Shown piece after piece: positions 1 to 12,285 of a DNA stretch of 64,000 bases. This DNA is from Agroathelia rolfsii (lineage: Eukaryota; Basidiomycota; Agaricomycetes; Amylocorticiales; Amylocorticiaceae): contig JABRWF010000004.1 in the NCBI GenBank assembly GCA_018343915.1, positions 3,720,001 to 3,784,000 on the forward strand. Direction: 5' to 3'. The notes under the pieces were generated by a model. That model was given only the letters and a program-made list of their open reading frames with translations. It ran no database searches and had not been told where the DNA came from. Numbering within the stretch: position 1 is the first letter of the stretch; each line of letters begins with the position of its first letter. The position numbers and the translations under genes were made by a program.

Positions 1-806
1 AAAGAGCTAAATGACAGCTCGAATCATGATTTCAATCGGATATCTCCATGCTCCTGAGAGACTGAATGAGAATTGGTATACGTATCGAGGTGATAGCTGT
101 AATCGGATCACCTCCAACCTGAAGTAAGCAAACCAAATGCCATTGATGGAAGTACGGTATAAGAGCTATGGAATACCGCTTCAAGTGCCGTCCGGCGGGC
201 AAATTAGTAATTCGTATGCTAATATATCACGAGTTTCCGAACTTCTGTTGGCCGTTAGCGCCGCCATCCAACCCGGTGTCGTCCATGTTTTATTTTGGAC
301 ACAATACCACACCGCTGACCTTCCGAATCAAACATCTTTACCTAAATTCCCACCTCTAGCTGGTCGATCTTTCGTCCAAAGTTTGATAGTGGCGCTTTTG
401 CATAGTACACGTAACTCGCGACCAGCCGCACCGGTACAGGAGAGATGTCCGAGTCGGCACTATCATATATCATCCCTGAGCGTAACGGGTGCCAGTGCCA
501 GCGAAGGCTCTTTCGCACGGGGCTCACATTCAATTGCAATTGATATGTATACGCCATATTATCATCTCTCCCAAATTTGGATATAAGCAGCGCCTCTTAC
601 CCCAAGTGCGAATCTCGATAAGAACAATACCAGGTATAGCGGCCTGAGTCCGACTGCTGCACGTAAAGTTCAAAAGCTTGGTTCAAGACAAGCAAGTAGT
701 ATTATAGGGGCCGTCTATTGCTACCACGTGTGTGGCAACTGGCAATGTTTCAAGTAATAAATACTAAAAACAGTCACCGACATAGTGGTCCATGGTCATC
801 ATGATT

Positions 807-837
<31 letters not shown>

Positions 838-2225
838 AGGAAATGGTTACGTAGACGTTCTCTGATGGACAAATTTTAGCCTTTTGATTTTGAGGCCGTT
901 GCCAATCAGGTTGCGAGAAAAAAATCAGTGCTTTCGACTGGATTATGACCTTTCAGGAAGAAAAGCAATACGAGAAAGAAAAATCCTAACATAAAGGAAG
1001 GGGAAATCCTAGGGACAGGAGAACCGACATGATGCGCGTATGATGCGGTACGTTGTTTCGTTCTGCGGCACCGCCCATCCATCATTAGAAAAACAATAAA
1101 AGGAAGGGATTGGTAGCGGCTCCGTCAGTGAAATATGAGTGCCTCACTGATGACACATGCTAATGCACCCCATGAGGAGAATAAAATGTATCTGTACCGC
1201 CATTTACATAGCATAGCCTTTGTCAGTATACCAAGCCCCTAATACGGACTGAAGACGAATAGATAAACAACTAAAGAAAGTACGTAGCTCAAACCGGGTC
1301 GGTGGAGTAGTCGAACGGCTCCGTGTGTATCATCTCTTCTCGCATCACCTCAAATAATGATGAAAACAGCTTAGAGCTTGGGGAAGATAAACGGAAGTAG
1401 TAGTAATAGTAGTAGCAGCCGTAATTGCAACGCATCCAACGCACGCACACGGAAGACATACACGTACTTGTAAGAGGTCCAGAGCTCATGTAGTGCTCAT
1501 GATTGATCGGGGCTAGTCAGTCATTTATGTCACTAACAACATTACAAAGGGGCAAATACCAATATACCTTGTGGATCAGTTATTATGATCGTTTGGGCGC
1601 CGTCCGTTGAAGACTTGCGTTCAGCACGCGCAACCTGGATGCATGAATGGGCGGATGATACATGACTCATAATCAAAGAGCAGTGAAGCGCCATTTTAAG
1701 AGTTTGAAATGGCAAGAGGAGGAAGATCGAAGCCAAGCCTCAGTCCATCTTCCTTGACATAACCAAACTTGCTGCACGGAGTGCCGTGAACACATGGGAA
1801 GGCGGCTTCGTGGCATCGTGTCCAAATAAACGAAACTGAATATGTTGACCATCAGAAGGTGAGGTTTAGACGGATTTGGGCTGGGCTGAGGGAATCGAGG
1901 TGATCGAGTGTCTGTCGATACAACGTAAGAGGGGTCAATTATTAGTACAATAATACAGTTTTTGTGTCGGGTATAGAATCGTTTAAAGATAGAGTAAGTG
2001 TGCGAATGGTGTCCTAGAAATATTCAAATTCGTAGGAGCGCCCAGTACCCAAATTAGAGGCTGTATAATCGCTGCATTCCATAGGCCGCTTCAAAGTAAA
2101 TGGGCGGAGCAAATGGTCGAAGTCTGCCTATGGAAGTATGGAAGACCGCTTCACAAGCGAATATTTCCAGAGGGCCAGAGGGAGGATAAGGGATGGTGGA
2201 GATGAAAAAGAAAAAAGAAAAAAAG
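1..2225. other. Non-coding 5' stretch with TA/TG microsatellite
   Basis: I see no gene here. The short open frames (longest 149 codons near 137-586) show no family motif and no splice-linked continuation. A dinucleotide microsatellite, about nine TA units followed by six TG units, lies at about 807-837. The end nearest 2225 is the 3' flank of the YPT35-like gene. Confidence 0.6.
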
Positions 2226-3221
2226 TCACTGAGTGACCCACTCCCGTACGGCCTTGGAACCACCAATGTCAGGATGGAGAAGCACCTCAGACAGCCATGC
2301 CTGGAGTAAGGCCCGGCGACGTGAGAGAAACACGGTACGGTAGCGTGCAAGGGGGGTCTTGGGTGGCAGAGACGGCAAGGACGGGATCAAGTGTGACTGG
2401 TGGCAATGTAACGTGTAGGGGGGCCAAACCGAAGAGACAGTGGTCATGATGGTAAGATTGATATCAGTGCGTGACATTGTTTGGCCCCGGAAAGAGGGGC
2501 CGACTCACGGGAAGAGTTGCTTTCAGCCTCTTGTGTAGTTCTTCAAAGGCACTATATCGCTTGTGTATGTGGATGATGGTGCCCTATGTACACACGAGTG
2601 TTGTGTTTGAAGTCCAAAATCCCAAGAAGGAGAGAGAGAAATACCTCTTTTGAAGTGATGCAACAATCGTACACTGCCGATATGGGGACACACATACACA
2701 CGTATTGTGAGCATTGCTGAAAGAAACACCACAGCAAGAGCAAGTCATCGTACCGACATAAGCCCCGCCTAGTTGATCGCCAACATGCGTCCAGCCACTG
2801 ATACTAACATCGCGTGTGAATGCAGGGCTCTCGCCGGCAGTGTCGTTGAGCCATATGCTTTCCCTAGAGAATATCGACGGTGATGGGGGACGGCCGTCGA
2901 ATGTAGTAATGGGGGGTGAGGCAACATGACGGTCTCCTACGGCAGCCTAGTCACATCCACATGTGAGAAATAAAGATAATCAGTCCATGCTGTCTGCCTG
3001 CTTGCAACGGAGTTTATATAGAAAGACGATAGATAAATGTGAGGATTCGTGCTCACATTGATAAGGTCTTCGTAGAGCTGGGTCTCCGCCTCGATGTCAA
3101 TCTTGTCCTTGTCTTCACGGAGGACCTCGAGCAGACCAGTGGAATGTTGAAAGGGATGGGCGCTCTCGGGGACTGGATTGGCAACGCCGACGTTGCCATC
3201 GTGGGTTGTTGGGTTAGACAT
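2226..3221 (-). CDS. PX-domain protein, YPT35-like endosomal/vacuolar adapter
   Basis: Five exons (3221-3057, 2946-2754, 2673-2645, 2583-2509, 2396-2226) join in frame to about 210 residues, close to the 214 of yeast Ypt35. A short acidic N-terminus precedes a PX domain from about residue 100. The visible PX core is ISGWTHVGD, then HIHKRYSAFEELHKRL (phosphoinositide-binding RYS/A-F), then PSLPPK and the helix RRRALLQAWLSEVLLHP, ending REWV near the stop. In yeast this family binds PI3P on endosomes and vacuoles and recruits Vps13 to membrane contact sites. The order GW-VG-GGAY, PSLPPK and RRR closely follows Ypt35 rather than the longer sorting nexins; another single-PX protein is the alternative. 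Every exon junction has GT...AG. It is divergent from the gene starting at 3345. Confidence 0.78.
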
Positions 3222-3344
3222 TGCTCATTGCCGTCGGGGTCACACATACCGCCGTGGTCATCACTTTACTTGCACTTGCACTTCACTTGTTCTCTCCACA
3301 TCCCCACATTCATTACTTGACCACATTACTACTGCTCAGCTACA
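3222..3344. promoter_or_regulatory. Short divergent promoter region
   Basis: Only 123 bp separate the start codons of the minus-strand PX gene and the plus-strand membrane-anchored gene. Both must be driven from this interval or from within each other's 5' ends. It is pyrimidine-rich on the plus strand just before 3345, as is common upstream of fungal start codons. Confidence 0.5.
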
Positions 3345-4750
3345 ATGTCCACCTCTTCTATTGAGACCTTTACAACCTTGGCTGTAGCAGGAGTAGCTCT
3401 TCTCTATGGATACTCTGTCTATAACCGTGCATCGACGTCACCGGCAGCAACACAAAACACCCAGTCTGCCAATGCAGACGAGTCCCAAAACACTGCGCCG
3501 GGCAAAAAGAACAAGAAGAAGAAAAAGGGTGCCTCTTCCTCTGCTGTCCCTACACCGGGCAATGCTACTCCAGTCGTATCCCTCCCAGAGGCCATACCTG
3601 GGTCGCTATCACTCGAGGATATTAGTGCCAACGTGTCACCTCAGACTCAACCGCCTGACACAACCGTCGGTATCGATGCAGCACCTCCTTCGGACAAGGC
3701 AAAGAAACAGAAGAAGAAAAAGGCAGCGAAGAAAGCTGTCCCAGCCCTAGCGGCGTCGTCTTCTGCTCTGGATACCGACTTCGCTACACCTCAGGAGCCA
3801 AGTGGTTCTACCAACACCCAAAGCCAGAGAAAACGACGTGACTCTTCACCCCACGATGGTCAAACCGATGCTTCGTGGATACACGTCGGTAACACCAAAA
3901 AGTCCGCGCGTAAGGGCAAGGGCAAGGATCAGCAGACGGAGGTGGAGAGCAACAAGAGTGATGTATCCGAGAGCACTCCGAATGAAACACCTGCCAGTGA
4001 TCAGGAGAAGCCCAAGGATAACGTACGCACCTTGGCAGAGAAGATCCTGCCCAAGCCGCGCAAGACAAAAGTAGACGAGTAAGCCCTTTGCTCGCATGTC
4101 GTTAGAAAAAGTTTTAGCATCTGACATGGCATACTCTCTTTCTATTGCTTGCAACCGAAAAGCATGCTAGAAACTCCTGACCAACCCACGCTGGCACGCG
4201 TCATGCGGGTTCAATCCGGCACTGTTGACACCTCATCCGAGACTCTCTCTCGTGCCGACTACGAAAATAGCAGTGCTACAGATGTAGCCGGAGTAGATGC
4301 CGATGCTGATGGTGAAGGCGATGACGACGACGAGGGCGGATGGGGAGTTGTCAAAAGTCGTAAACCCAGTATGTATCCCGGTCTGGTATTTTGCCCTATA
4401 ATCAAACCCTAGCTTATACGATCATTTCCCTCCCACCAGGATATACTCGACCTGCTGGGACAACACCCTCCACCATCTCTTCCTCGCAATCCAGTATCCC
4501 AGGCGCGTCATCCTCCTCATCACAAACCAAACGCCAGCGCCAAAACGCCAAACGGCGCGAAGAAGCGAAGACGACCAAGGCGCAAGAGGAAGAAGCCCGT
4601 CTTGCGAGGCTGGCCCAGCATAAACGTCAACTTGAACAGGAGCGTATACGTGCACAGTATGCGAGCGGGGGTAGTGCCAACAAGGGCAAGTTGAGTGGAG
4701 GTATGCGTGCTAGCGTGGATGCGGCGGGGCATATTGTTTGGGAGTCTTAG
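3345..4750 (+). CDS. Membrane-anchored lysine-rich protein of unknown function
   Basis: Three exons (3345-4078, 4163-4368, 4440-4750) give 416 residues. I do not recognise a named family. Residues 8-24 (FTTLAVAGVALLYGYSV) form a single N-terminal membrane segment. Next come a low-complexity region with two poly-lysine clusters near residues 55-62 and 123-131, a short motif with W at WIHVG near residue 178, an acidic run before GGWGVVKSRKPR near residue 310, and a charged coiled coil (KRREEAKTTKAQEEEARLARL) close to the C-terminus ending HIVWES. The two W-containing motifs are the best candidates for conserved sites. The layout (N-anchor, basic disordered body, coiled coil) resembles ER-membrane scaffold proteins, but that is a resemblance of form only. 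Confidence 0.72.
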
Positions 4751-5037
4751 AAAGGGAGAAAAAGAGGGAGGGGTCGGTGACAGATGGCTTTATTTATGAA
4801 ATGTACATATACCCAGATAGAGAAGCTATGTTATTGACTCCAGCTACTTCGTCCAAGCAGATATACGAATGTTGTGCATTGAAAATAACGACGAAGTTTT
4901 TATCTTCATATTAGCAATACAAAAATCAAATATGCACGAACAGACACCGAACGACAGTTTCTTCTGTTAATGAAACAGCATTCAGAAACACTAGATACGA
5001 AAAACCAAAGGTCTACGGCGCATTGTAAATCCGATTC

Positions 5038-8000
5038 TCAAGATCGTGGTTGATAACACTGCACCCATGCCGATCCGTGAACGAAATGGGCAAGACTTAA
5101 TCTGATAGGGTTTGGCCCAATGACGGCCGTATTGCTGGGTCTCCAAATACACGAACGATAATCGGGTGGGATCCAAAAAAGAAGCTCGCCTGACGGACCG
5201 AGAACCCAGCCGTCCCTCATCTCAGACGAGTCGGAAAATACCCCTATTTTAAAATCATTTCGTACGTGTCTATCAATTACTCTACTAAGGGGACATGTTG
5301 ACACGAATCATACCTGGGTCACTGAGATTTCTTTGTCTCTCCTTTGACGTGTCATCTAAGTCGACGTTTAACAAAAGCCTGGATGCATATATTTCTTGAG
5401 AGGTACACACCAGGATTCCTGCATTTCGTTACGTCCAAAATGCGAATACTATTATCCCAGGCGCTCGAGCCTATGCGATCACCATCAGGCGAAAATGCAA
5501 CGAACGATATACGGTCACTATGGCCATAGAAAGGGCCAGCCACAAGCTCTCCAGTTATAGCGCTCCATACTCTGATAGTTTGATCATCCGAGCCCGAGAC
5601 GATAAGGTCTCCTTTTGGAGAAAACGCAATAGATCTGACTCGGTCGGTATGGCCGATGATGGGATCGATAACCAGCTGTCCAGTTCTTGCGTCCCATAAT
5701 CGAATACTTCGGTCCCAAGAGCATGAAAGCACGTGATGACCGTCTGGATGGAAGGCAACGGATACAACGTTGTCATCATGTCCAAAGAAGGGCGATCCTT
5801 GAGGTACGCCAGTGACTGAATCCCATATCTGAAGCGTTCTGTCATCTGAACCGGAGACAAGTCGAGTACCATCGGGAGAAAAAGCAATGGATCTGACACG
5901 GCGAGTATGGCCGCGAAATGGGCCTGCTAAGAGCTCTCCCGTCTCTGCACCCCAGATGATTACCGTTTGATCGTCTGAACCGGAGGCAACACGAGCGCCG
6001 TCTGGAGAAAAGCAAACAGAGGTAACCCACTTGTTGTGGCCTTGGCAAGGCCCAGCGACGAGTTTCCCTACATTGGCATCCCAGATCCTCACTGTCTTGT
6101 CGCCTGAGGCTGAGGCTATACGATTGCCGTAGGGAGAGAACGCGACACAACTAACCCAGTGATTATGACCCTGAAAAGGGCTAGTAATCATTCCCCCTGT
6201 CTTTAAATCCCAGACTCGAACTGTACGGTCTGGCGAGCCTGAAGCGACACGATCACTAGAAGGGGAGAATGCAAATGCTCTTACAGCATGGCCGTGACTC
6301 TGGGAAGATTCGGTTACGTGGTTTATCAATTCCACATCCCAAAGTCTGATGCATTGGTCATCTGATCCGGACACCAGACGCTTGCCATTGGAAGAAAATG
6401 CGATAGATCTAACCCAGTGTTTATGGCCGAGCAAAGGAACACCTACTGGTTGACCGGTACGAGCATTCCATATTCGGATGGTTTGGTCTCTTGAGCATGA
6501 AGCAATATAATCGCCTATGGGAGAGAATGCCACCGATATAACTATATCTTCATGTCCCTGAATAGGATGACCTATAATTTCTCCAGTTTCAACATCCCAA
6601 ATACAGATGCTTTTGTCCCATGATCCAGAGACAAGACGAGTGCCGTCAGGAGAGAAGGACACAGACGAGACTTTTGAAGCATGACCCCGAAAAGGACCAG
6701 CTGCAGGTTCACCTGTCGCTGCGTTCCAAACCCAAACTTCTCGCCCTGCTGCCAAAGCAATGCTATCTCCATCCGGAGAAAATGTGATGGATCGGATTTT
6801 CCCCTTGAGAGTATGGAAAGGACCAGCGGTAAGACGGCCTGACTTGGTATCCCAAATTCGTACAGTCATGTCGTGGGAGGTGGATACTACAGAAGTACCA
6901 TCAGGTGAGAATGAAACTGCGGTTATTATGTCATCATGGCCTAAAATCGGAGCAGTCGTTAGTTTTCCTGTCTCTGCACTCCATATCCGGATAGCTAAAT
7001 CATCTGAGCCACAGGCGATGTGTTTTCCATCGGCAGAATATGACAGGGATCTGACATCTGCGACGCGACCCCGATCCTCAAACGAAATAGCGATTGGCTC
7101 TCCTGTATCCGCATCCCACATACTAATGTTTCCATGGACGTCACCCGAGACAATCCGCCTTCCATTCGAAGAGATGGCGACGGCAAAAATAGCATTTGAT
7201 GTCGGAATACTTAGTAGTGCTGGAGTCCAGGTGATGTGTCTTCTGTCTTCATTTTCGATCGCTAGTGATCTTGGAAAATCACTTGAATAATGTCGAAACA
7301 AAGGCGATTGAGTGGGTGTAAAGGATAAAAGTGAAAGATAGATATGAGGAGTGCTCTGACTCATGGCACTGGTGAACGTTCGAGCGAATATTCCTGCATC
7401 CAAGACCAAGGCCTCTATATCGCTAGCGTAGCCCTTATCCTAATGTTAGGGTTAATGCACTATTTACGAGAGAGGTATCAGTAATACACGCCTTCATCCA
7501 AGTACTGAGCATCTGAAGCTGAGCGGATGCTCTATCCACACGCTGCAGTAAGCTAAGTGCTTCCAGCCAGAATAGAAGCTTTGTGCGTAGGAATTCCGTG
7601 GTTTCTGTGTTTAATGATAGGAATGTCGACGTTGAGCACAAGTGGTCCACCCAGTGACGACACGCATATGATAAGTGGGCTGGAATACATTCGGTGATCC
7701 GTTGAGGCAGGTCATCCATGTCCCGGTTACGGAGATGAGAGGTCTTGAGGTTGCAAATGTTAAAGCGAAGGAGCTGGTTCATTTCCCGTAATGAAACGCG
7801 AGCAATATTTTCGTCTTGTGACCCAGCTTCAATATAAAAGCGTCCACTGAGTTGCGCGTCTCTTAGGAAGTCGACGAATGACGCGTGCAGAGGTTGAATG
7901 GGTTCATCTTGGTAAGACACTCCCCGAAGGAGTGATCCAAGTGGATAAACGATGAGTTTCACTTCATCGTCATCCTCTGTCTGTAGTCTCAGGGCAGTCA

Positions 8001-10480
8001 AGGCGGTTAGGGAAAGTGGTTCTCGAAGAGAAAGTATACGACCAAGAATTGTTTTGAAGCGACGACTAGATACATCATCATCATGGAAGTCGAACGAATG
8101 CTCAAGGATTGTTCTATACAGCTTGTAGAGCCCGTCAAGGCTCTGATCTGGTCTGGTAGAAAGACCGAGAAGCTGTTCGAGACGCTCGGTCGGACGAAGA
8201 CCTTTACCGCCGACAACTCCCCGAACGTACTCGCATGCAGTAAAGGCCCATTGGAACAGATGCCCCGAACGAGTGACGATCTGAGGGACCCATTCTTCAT
8301 CTGGCCATTTTTGCTTCAGATCGGATATTCCTGAAAGGCGCGTTCGAACATAGCAGGCGATATCATCATCGGTGGAACTGGGGTTGACGTCATCCAGGTT
8401 TCGAGACAGAACCCAGTCCTTTCCTAGGAAGGTGTCCAGGATGTCCTTCTCGGGACGTGATGTTACGAGGAACCTGAACTGACTTGGAAGTTCGGTAAGA
8501 CGAGTCAGCATCTCTAGCATTTCTTCGCGTTCTCTTTCCGTGCCGCTTTCGTCTAATGCGTCGACGACGATGACGATTGGCCCAACGACATCTATATGCA
8601 TCGACGGGCGTAAAATCATGTTCTCAAATTGTTCTCTCACCGATGAACTTTGCCGTATCCATGCAGAGTCTTTGATGATGTTTAACAGTGAAGCTCTCCA
8701 ATGCGCATCTAAATCTGCTAGGTCCCTAGAGATCGTGCTGAAGAGACAATCAGGGCTGATTCCAGATTGCCTGGAGGCATTGAAAAAGAATGCAACACAA
8801 CGCTTCAAGGCCCTAAACTGCTCCGTGATTGTTTGGGCGATGGCGGTCTTGCCGCAACCTGCCACTCCGGAGAGCCAGAACAAACGAGGTTTGTTGTCGC
8901 CCATAGGGCTATTGACCCATGTTACAATTTCGGATATGATCTCTGCCCGAGTACCTGCTAAGCAACCAGTTGGTACAAATCGATACTTGGCATGAGGTAA
9001 GTCGTTCAGGTATTGAACAGCAGCTATATTCAATTGATACTCATGAACATGGTCACTGGTTACAAGATGTATGCACCAAGACTTACATATATCTTGTGTA
9101 ATCGCTAACACTTCTTCCGAAGTGACCAGGGTCCGAAAGACGGTTATTTCAGTGACGATCATGCTTTGACTCATGAATGACTCCTTCAGCTGCGCAAATG
9201 TATCCATATAAGCTTGTATTTGGCTGTCATGATTCGCAGAAATCGCCTTTGTCATGCGTGAAACTGTGCAAACGAACAAGTCAATTTGCAGATATACGAA
9301 CAATGATGGACTTATTCTTGCCGAGATCGTGAGAAATATAGTCACGAACGAACCAAGAACATTCGTAAGTCTGCTGAAGAATGCGCTTGATAACCTCCTT
9401 ATGAGCTTCTATCTTCTGTAGCGGCTCTGCAGTAAGAATGAGTTTATATACGTCATCCATCGTTTCAAGGAGTTGTGCTATCTTCTTGTCTCTGTGATTT
9501 TGAGAAACGAGTGCCTATTCCATTGTTCATGAGTCAAGTTTTCATAGTAGCATATAACGGATGAAGCTCAACTTGAAGGGCAGGAGACAGTACCATCCAA
9601 ACTAGCTGAGCATATGGATGAATCTAAATATCAAAATGGGATCAGTTTTCACTTCTACTTGAAGAAACTTCTGATGAGCGCACCTCTGAAATCTTGGTTG
9701 CTATCTTTACGAATATTTCAACTCGGTTTATTAGTGGTTCTGATACCTTATATAAGTCGGCGGCAACGTCTCGATCGGAAGCGCCATCAAGCCCTCCGGA
9801 AATCCACTCGGACATCTGACTCGGAGGTGTCCCAGCTCCCTGCGTCCGTTGCACATCTGCAGCGAGGCCTTCCAATGCATTATACGTAACAGAAGACTTT
9901 TCAGAGGACTGAAGCCGTCTAAGGACGAAATTAATGGAACAAATATGACGCTTAGACTTTTTATCTCTTCTGATGATTTGGCATGAGTATTCCATTTCTT
10001 TCCTGATACTGTTAGAAATTATTCTGCTTGATTCCAAAGAGGCACGTACCGTAATCCAAAGCCGAGGTTTTTATCTCAATTAGATCCTCCAGCTCACCCA
10101 CAAGAGCATCATTTCCAAGGGTAAGACGCGCGTTGACCTGGATATTGATTGAAACCATGTCTTGATCAATCTCGCTACATCGCCAAATGAGATCAGCATT
10201 CGAGTCTCATTCGCGCGCGCATAATACCCACAAGGTGAGGGACTCGGCCCACGCAGGAGTCCGAGATCGTCTTGACACCGTTGTACGTCGGCTGAAACCA
10301 TTGACTATCACTTTGGCATAGAAAGAATCGCCAGGCCGTTTGAATACTCCGAATAGTCCGGGGTTGTGAATTTCAGAGCATGATATGCCTGGGCTGTCGA
10401 TTGAGACAGGAAGTTTACGGAGAGTGTTCCTGCCTGGACTTGCCTGAAATTTCAATTACTGTCGTGGATGGTGGTGGCAT
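5038..10480 (-). CDS. C2-NACHT-WD40 STAND (NLR-like) protein
   Basis: A fungal NLR-like signalling protein of roughly 1,600-1,700 residues. In order: a C2-like domain (FYAKVIVNGFSRRTTV, RTPAWAESLTF), a helical linker (IFVKIATKISE, IHPYAQLVWMVL, RDKKIAQLLETMDD), a NACHT ATPase with Walker A GVAGCGKTAIAQ and Walker B VIVVDALDESG, and 14 WD40 repeats, enough for two seven-bladed propellers. Last is a C-terminal module with DGWVLGPSGELLFWIP typical of basidiomycete NACHT-WD40 proteins. The frame break near 7435 is a 67-nt intron (7423-7489). An in-frame TGA near 10207 lies inside a 57-nt intron (10175-10231). Two introns (about 5350-5405 and 5259-5328) link the propeller to the C-terminal module. 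The start at 10480 is the least certain point, since its first intron has a weak donor. Such proteins are thought to sense non-self or pathogen cues and to oligomerise via NACHT; the ligand is unknown. Confidence 0.85.
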
Positions 10481-10889
10481 TAATGGCAATGGTGAATAGT
10501 GATCGAAGTGATCATCGATAATGACTCAATGTTACGTTAACTGGATCCGGCTGGCCCGGATGATATGATGATAGGTAAGCCGTTTCACAACTTCGCAGAT
10601 AGCGGTTTTATTATACTACTAGTACTCATTTACATTGCATGGGTAACCTCACTAGCTGAACAAGCCTGACGGCGGGCAAATTAGTGGGCAAGTAATCCAA
10701 TCAGTAAGGCTGGCCATAAGCTGCCAGGTGGTATTGTGAATGTAGAGCGTTGACACGTGCGTGAAGACTGTTGGGTTGTCATAGAAGACGTATTTCAGCA
10801 AACCATCGTCGTTATTTCGTCAAAAAAAAAAAAAGCAGGCCATCCACGCAGGTATGAAAAGTAAGATATATGATAAAGAAATATTATCA

Positions 10890-11725
10890 TCATTGCTGAT
10901 CGTCTTCGTCTTCGTCCCCTGATTCGTCCTCTCTATGCAATCTACTCAGCAATGAGCCATCAAGTGCACCTGACCATTTTTTTAGCATGATCAGAGAATA
11001 ATAGACGTTAGAACACCGTATAGGACGTACGGCCAGTTGACTGTGAATGGCGACTACGATATGCAGCCAGAGGTGACGAAGGGGAGGGAAACGATGCGTT
11101 GAACGGCGTGTTGCCCGCCGACGGTGGCGACGTGATTGAGAACTGTAACGGACGCGAGGGCGTGGAAAATGTAGACGAAGAAGGCTTGAAGCTCGATGTC
11201 GATGCTGAGAACGACTTTTGCAATGAAGGCGTCTTGTCAAACCACAATCAGAATTTCAAGCAGATGCCAATTAAATAATGGTGAAGAATATGCATACCAC
11301 AGGGGAGGCGCCGTTGACCAGTCGCTTTTTTGCAGGCGAAGATATGGAGACTTGCGGCTTGGGTGGTGCAGCACGTACGGTAGATTTACGAGGGTGGGTG
11401 AGGGCATAGGTTGCTTGTAAAACATTCAGGGATATGGACGCCAAGATTAACAACTCTAGCAACGCAGTACAAGTTGAACGTGTCTCTCCAGGTGAGAATG
11501 TGTAGTCCAGAGTAGAGCAGTTGACACACCTGCAGTGCATATCCCAACCCAGGGCGAGCTGTGATAACTTCTGTTTATCACTACAGCCAAACAGGTGAAT
11601 GGAGATGGAATTGGCAAGACAGTAGGAAGGATGGCGAGCGCAATGAAAGCGAGGATGCTGTTTCGTATGCGAAGACGCGCCTCATCGCGGAAGGGCTTTA
11701 GTTGGTCTACTATCGCTTCTGTCAT
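10890..11725 (-). CDS. Probable nucleoporin POM34-like pore-membrane protein
   Basis: The first exon begins at 11725 and carries a basic/amphipathic start (LKPFRDEARLRIRN) followed by a membrane segment (ILAFIALAILPTVLPIP). A second membrane segment (LLELLILASISLNVLQATYAL) is encoded near 11425-11465. The rest is Ser/Pro-rich (STFSTPSRPLQF, SPSSPLAAYRSRHSQS) and the last exon gives ALDGSLLSRLHRED plus an acidic tail. Two TM segments, a Ser/Pro-rich tail with SPLAAYR and an L-rich acidic end match what I recall of basidiomycete POM34-type proteins, which anchor the nuclear pore in its membrane. The last two introns are clear: one begins GTATGC after NGASPV, and one begins GTACGT with acceptor CAG near 10963. 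The join between the two membrane exons (about 11465-11590) could not be resolved, so the exact protein is uncertain. Confidence 0.55.
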
Positions 11726-12285
11726 GGAAGTGGAGGATGTCCTTTACACGATTTGGATGTTTTTTCAAGGCAAGCAACAAGGGGTGGACAAGTGAATAGT
11801 CACGGTAATGCCATATGCCAGTAAATGTAACAAGTTTCATTCGGTCATTTGCTTCCGCACTACAAGTAACTTGAAGCCATCATCAGCTTGACCTACGAAC
11901 CGTATGTCGATGGCTACGTGTATTGAGACGTTCCTATTCTTTTGCAACCAACGCCTTTTGAAATCACTGGCTCCGCTGCCTCTTTCATGCTAGGAATTTA
12001 TGCTTATTGGCACTACGGCCGCTGTTCTCCGTGTAGCAACAGCAACACTATCGTTGTTCCGTTGCCTCGTATCTATGAATTGCATATATATACTACACGT
12101 CGTGATGATTGGCAAGCATGCGATGATACCTCTGCTCGCATGTCTCACCACGAATCTCTATTCGCCTAGAGCGTTTCGTATTTTCAACCTATGCAATATC
12201 ATCGCTACTATCTTCACATTCAGTTCATTGAACCCGTTAGATATTAAGTTTACTGATCCTATAGATACTATAGCACGTTGAATCT
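11726..12285. other. Intergenic stretch, no supported gene
   Basis: This lies upstream of the POM34-like gene. A plus-strand frame at 12000-12281 is hydrophobic but shows no recognisable motif and no splice-linked continuation, so I do not call it. Confidence 0.4.

Noticed and set aside
3345..4082. Treating the first open frame (245 codons) as a complete gene
   Set aside because: The apparent stop lies in a GTAAGC donor; joining exons 2 and 3 keeps the frame and adds conserved-looking W motif and coiled coil.
6760..7290. Long plus-strand open frames opposite the NLR gene (also 8540-8995)
   Set aside because: They are antisense shadows of repetitive WD40 and NACHT codons, with no motif of their own.
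7410..7440. Stop and frame break between the NACHT and WD40 halves, possibly two genes
   Set aside because: A 67-nt intron (7423-7489, CTAAC branch point) joins the halves with the spacing seen in related proteins. A 28-nt intron at the same place was also considered and is less likely.
10175..10231. In-frame TGA in the C2 domain of the NLR, suggesting a pseudogene
   Set aside because: A 57-nt intron with GTGGGT donor, CTGAT branch point and TAG acceptor removes it, keeps the frame, and restores a better C2 sequence.
193..10685. Identical 16-mer CGGCGGGCAAATTAGT at 193-208 and 10670-10685, a possible dispersed repeat
   Set aside because: Flanks do not align, and one 16-base match in 64 kb is expected by chance about half the time.
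11942..12281. Plus-strand hydrophobic frames as a small membrane protein gene
   Set aside because: No ATG-supported start in one frame, no motif, and no splice-linked continuation.
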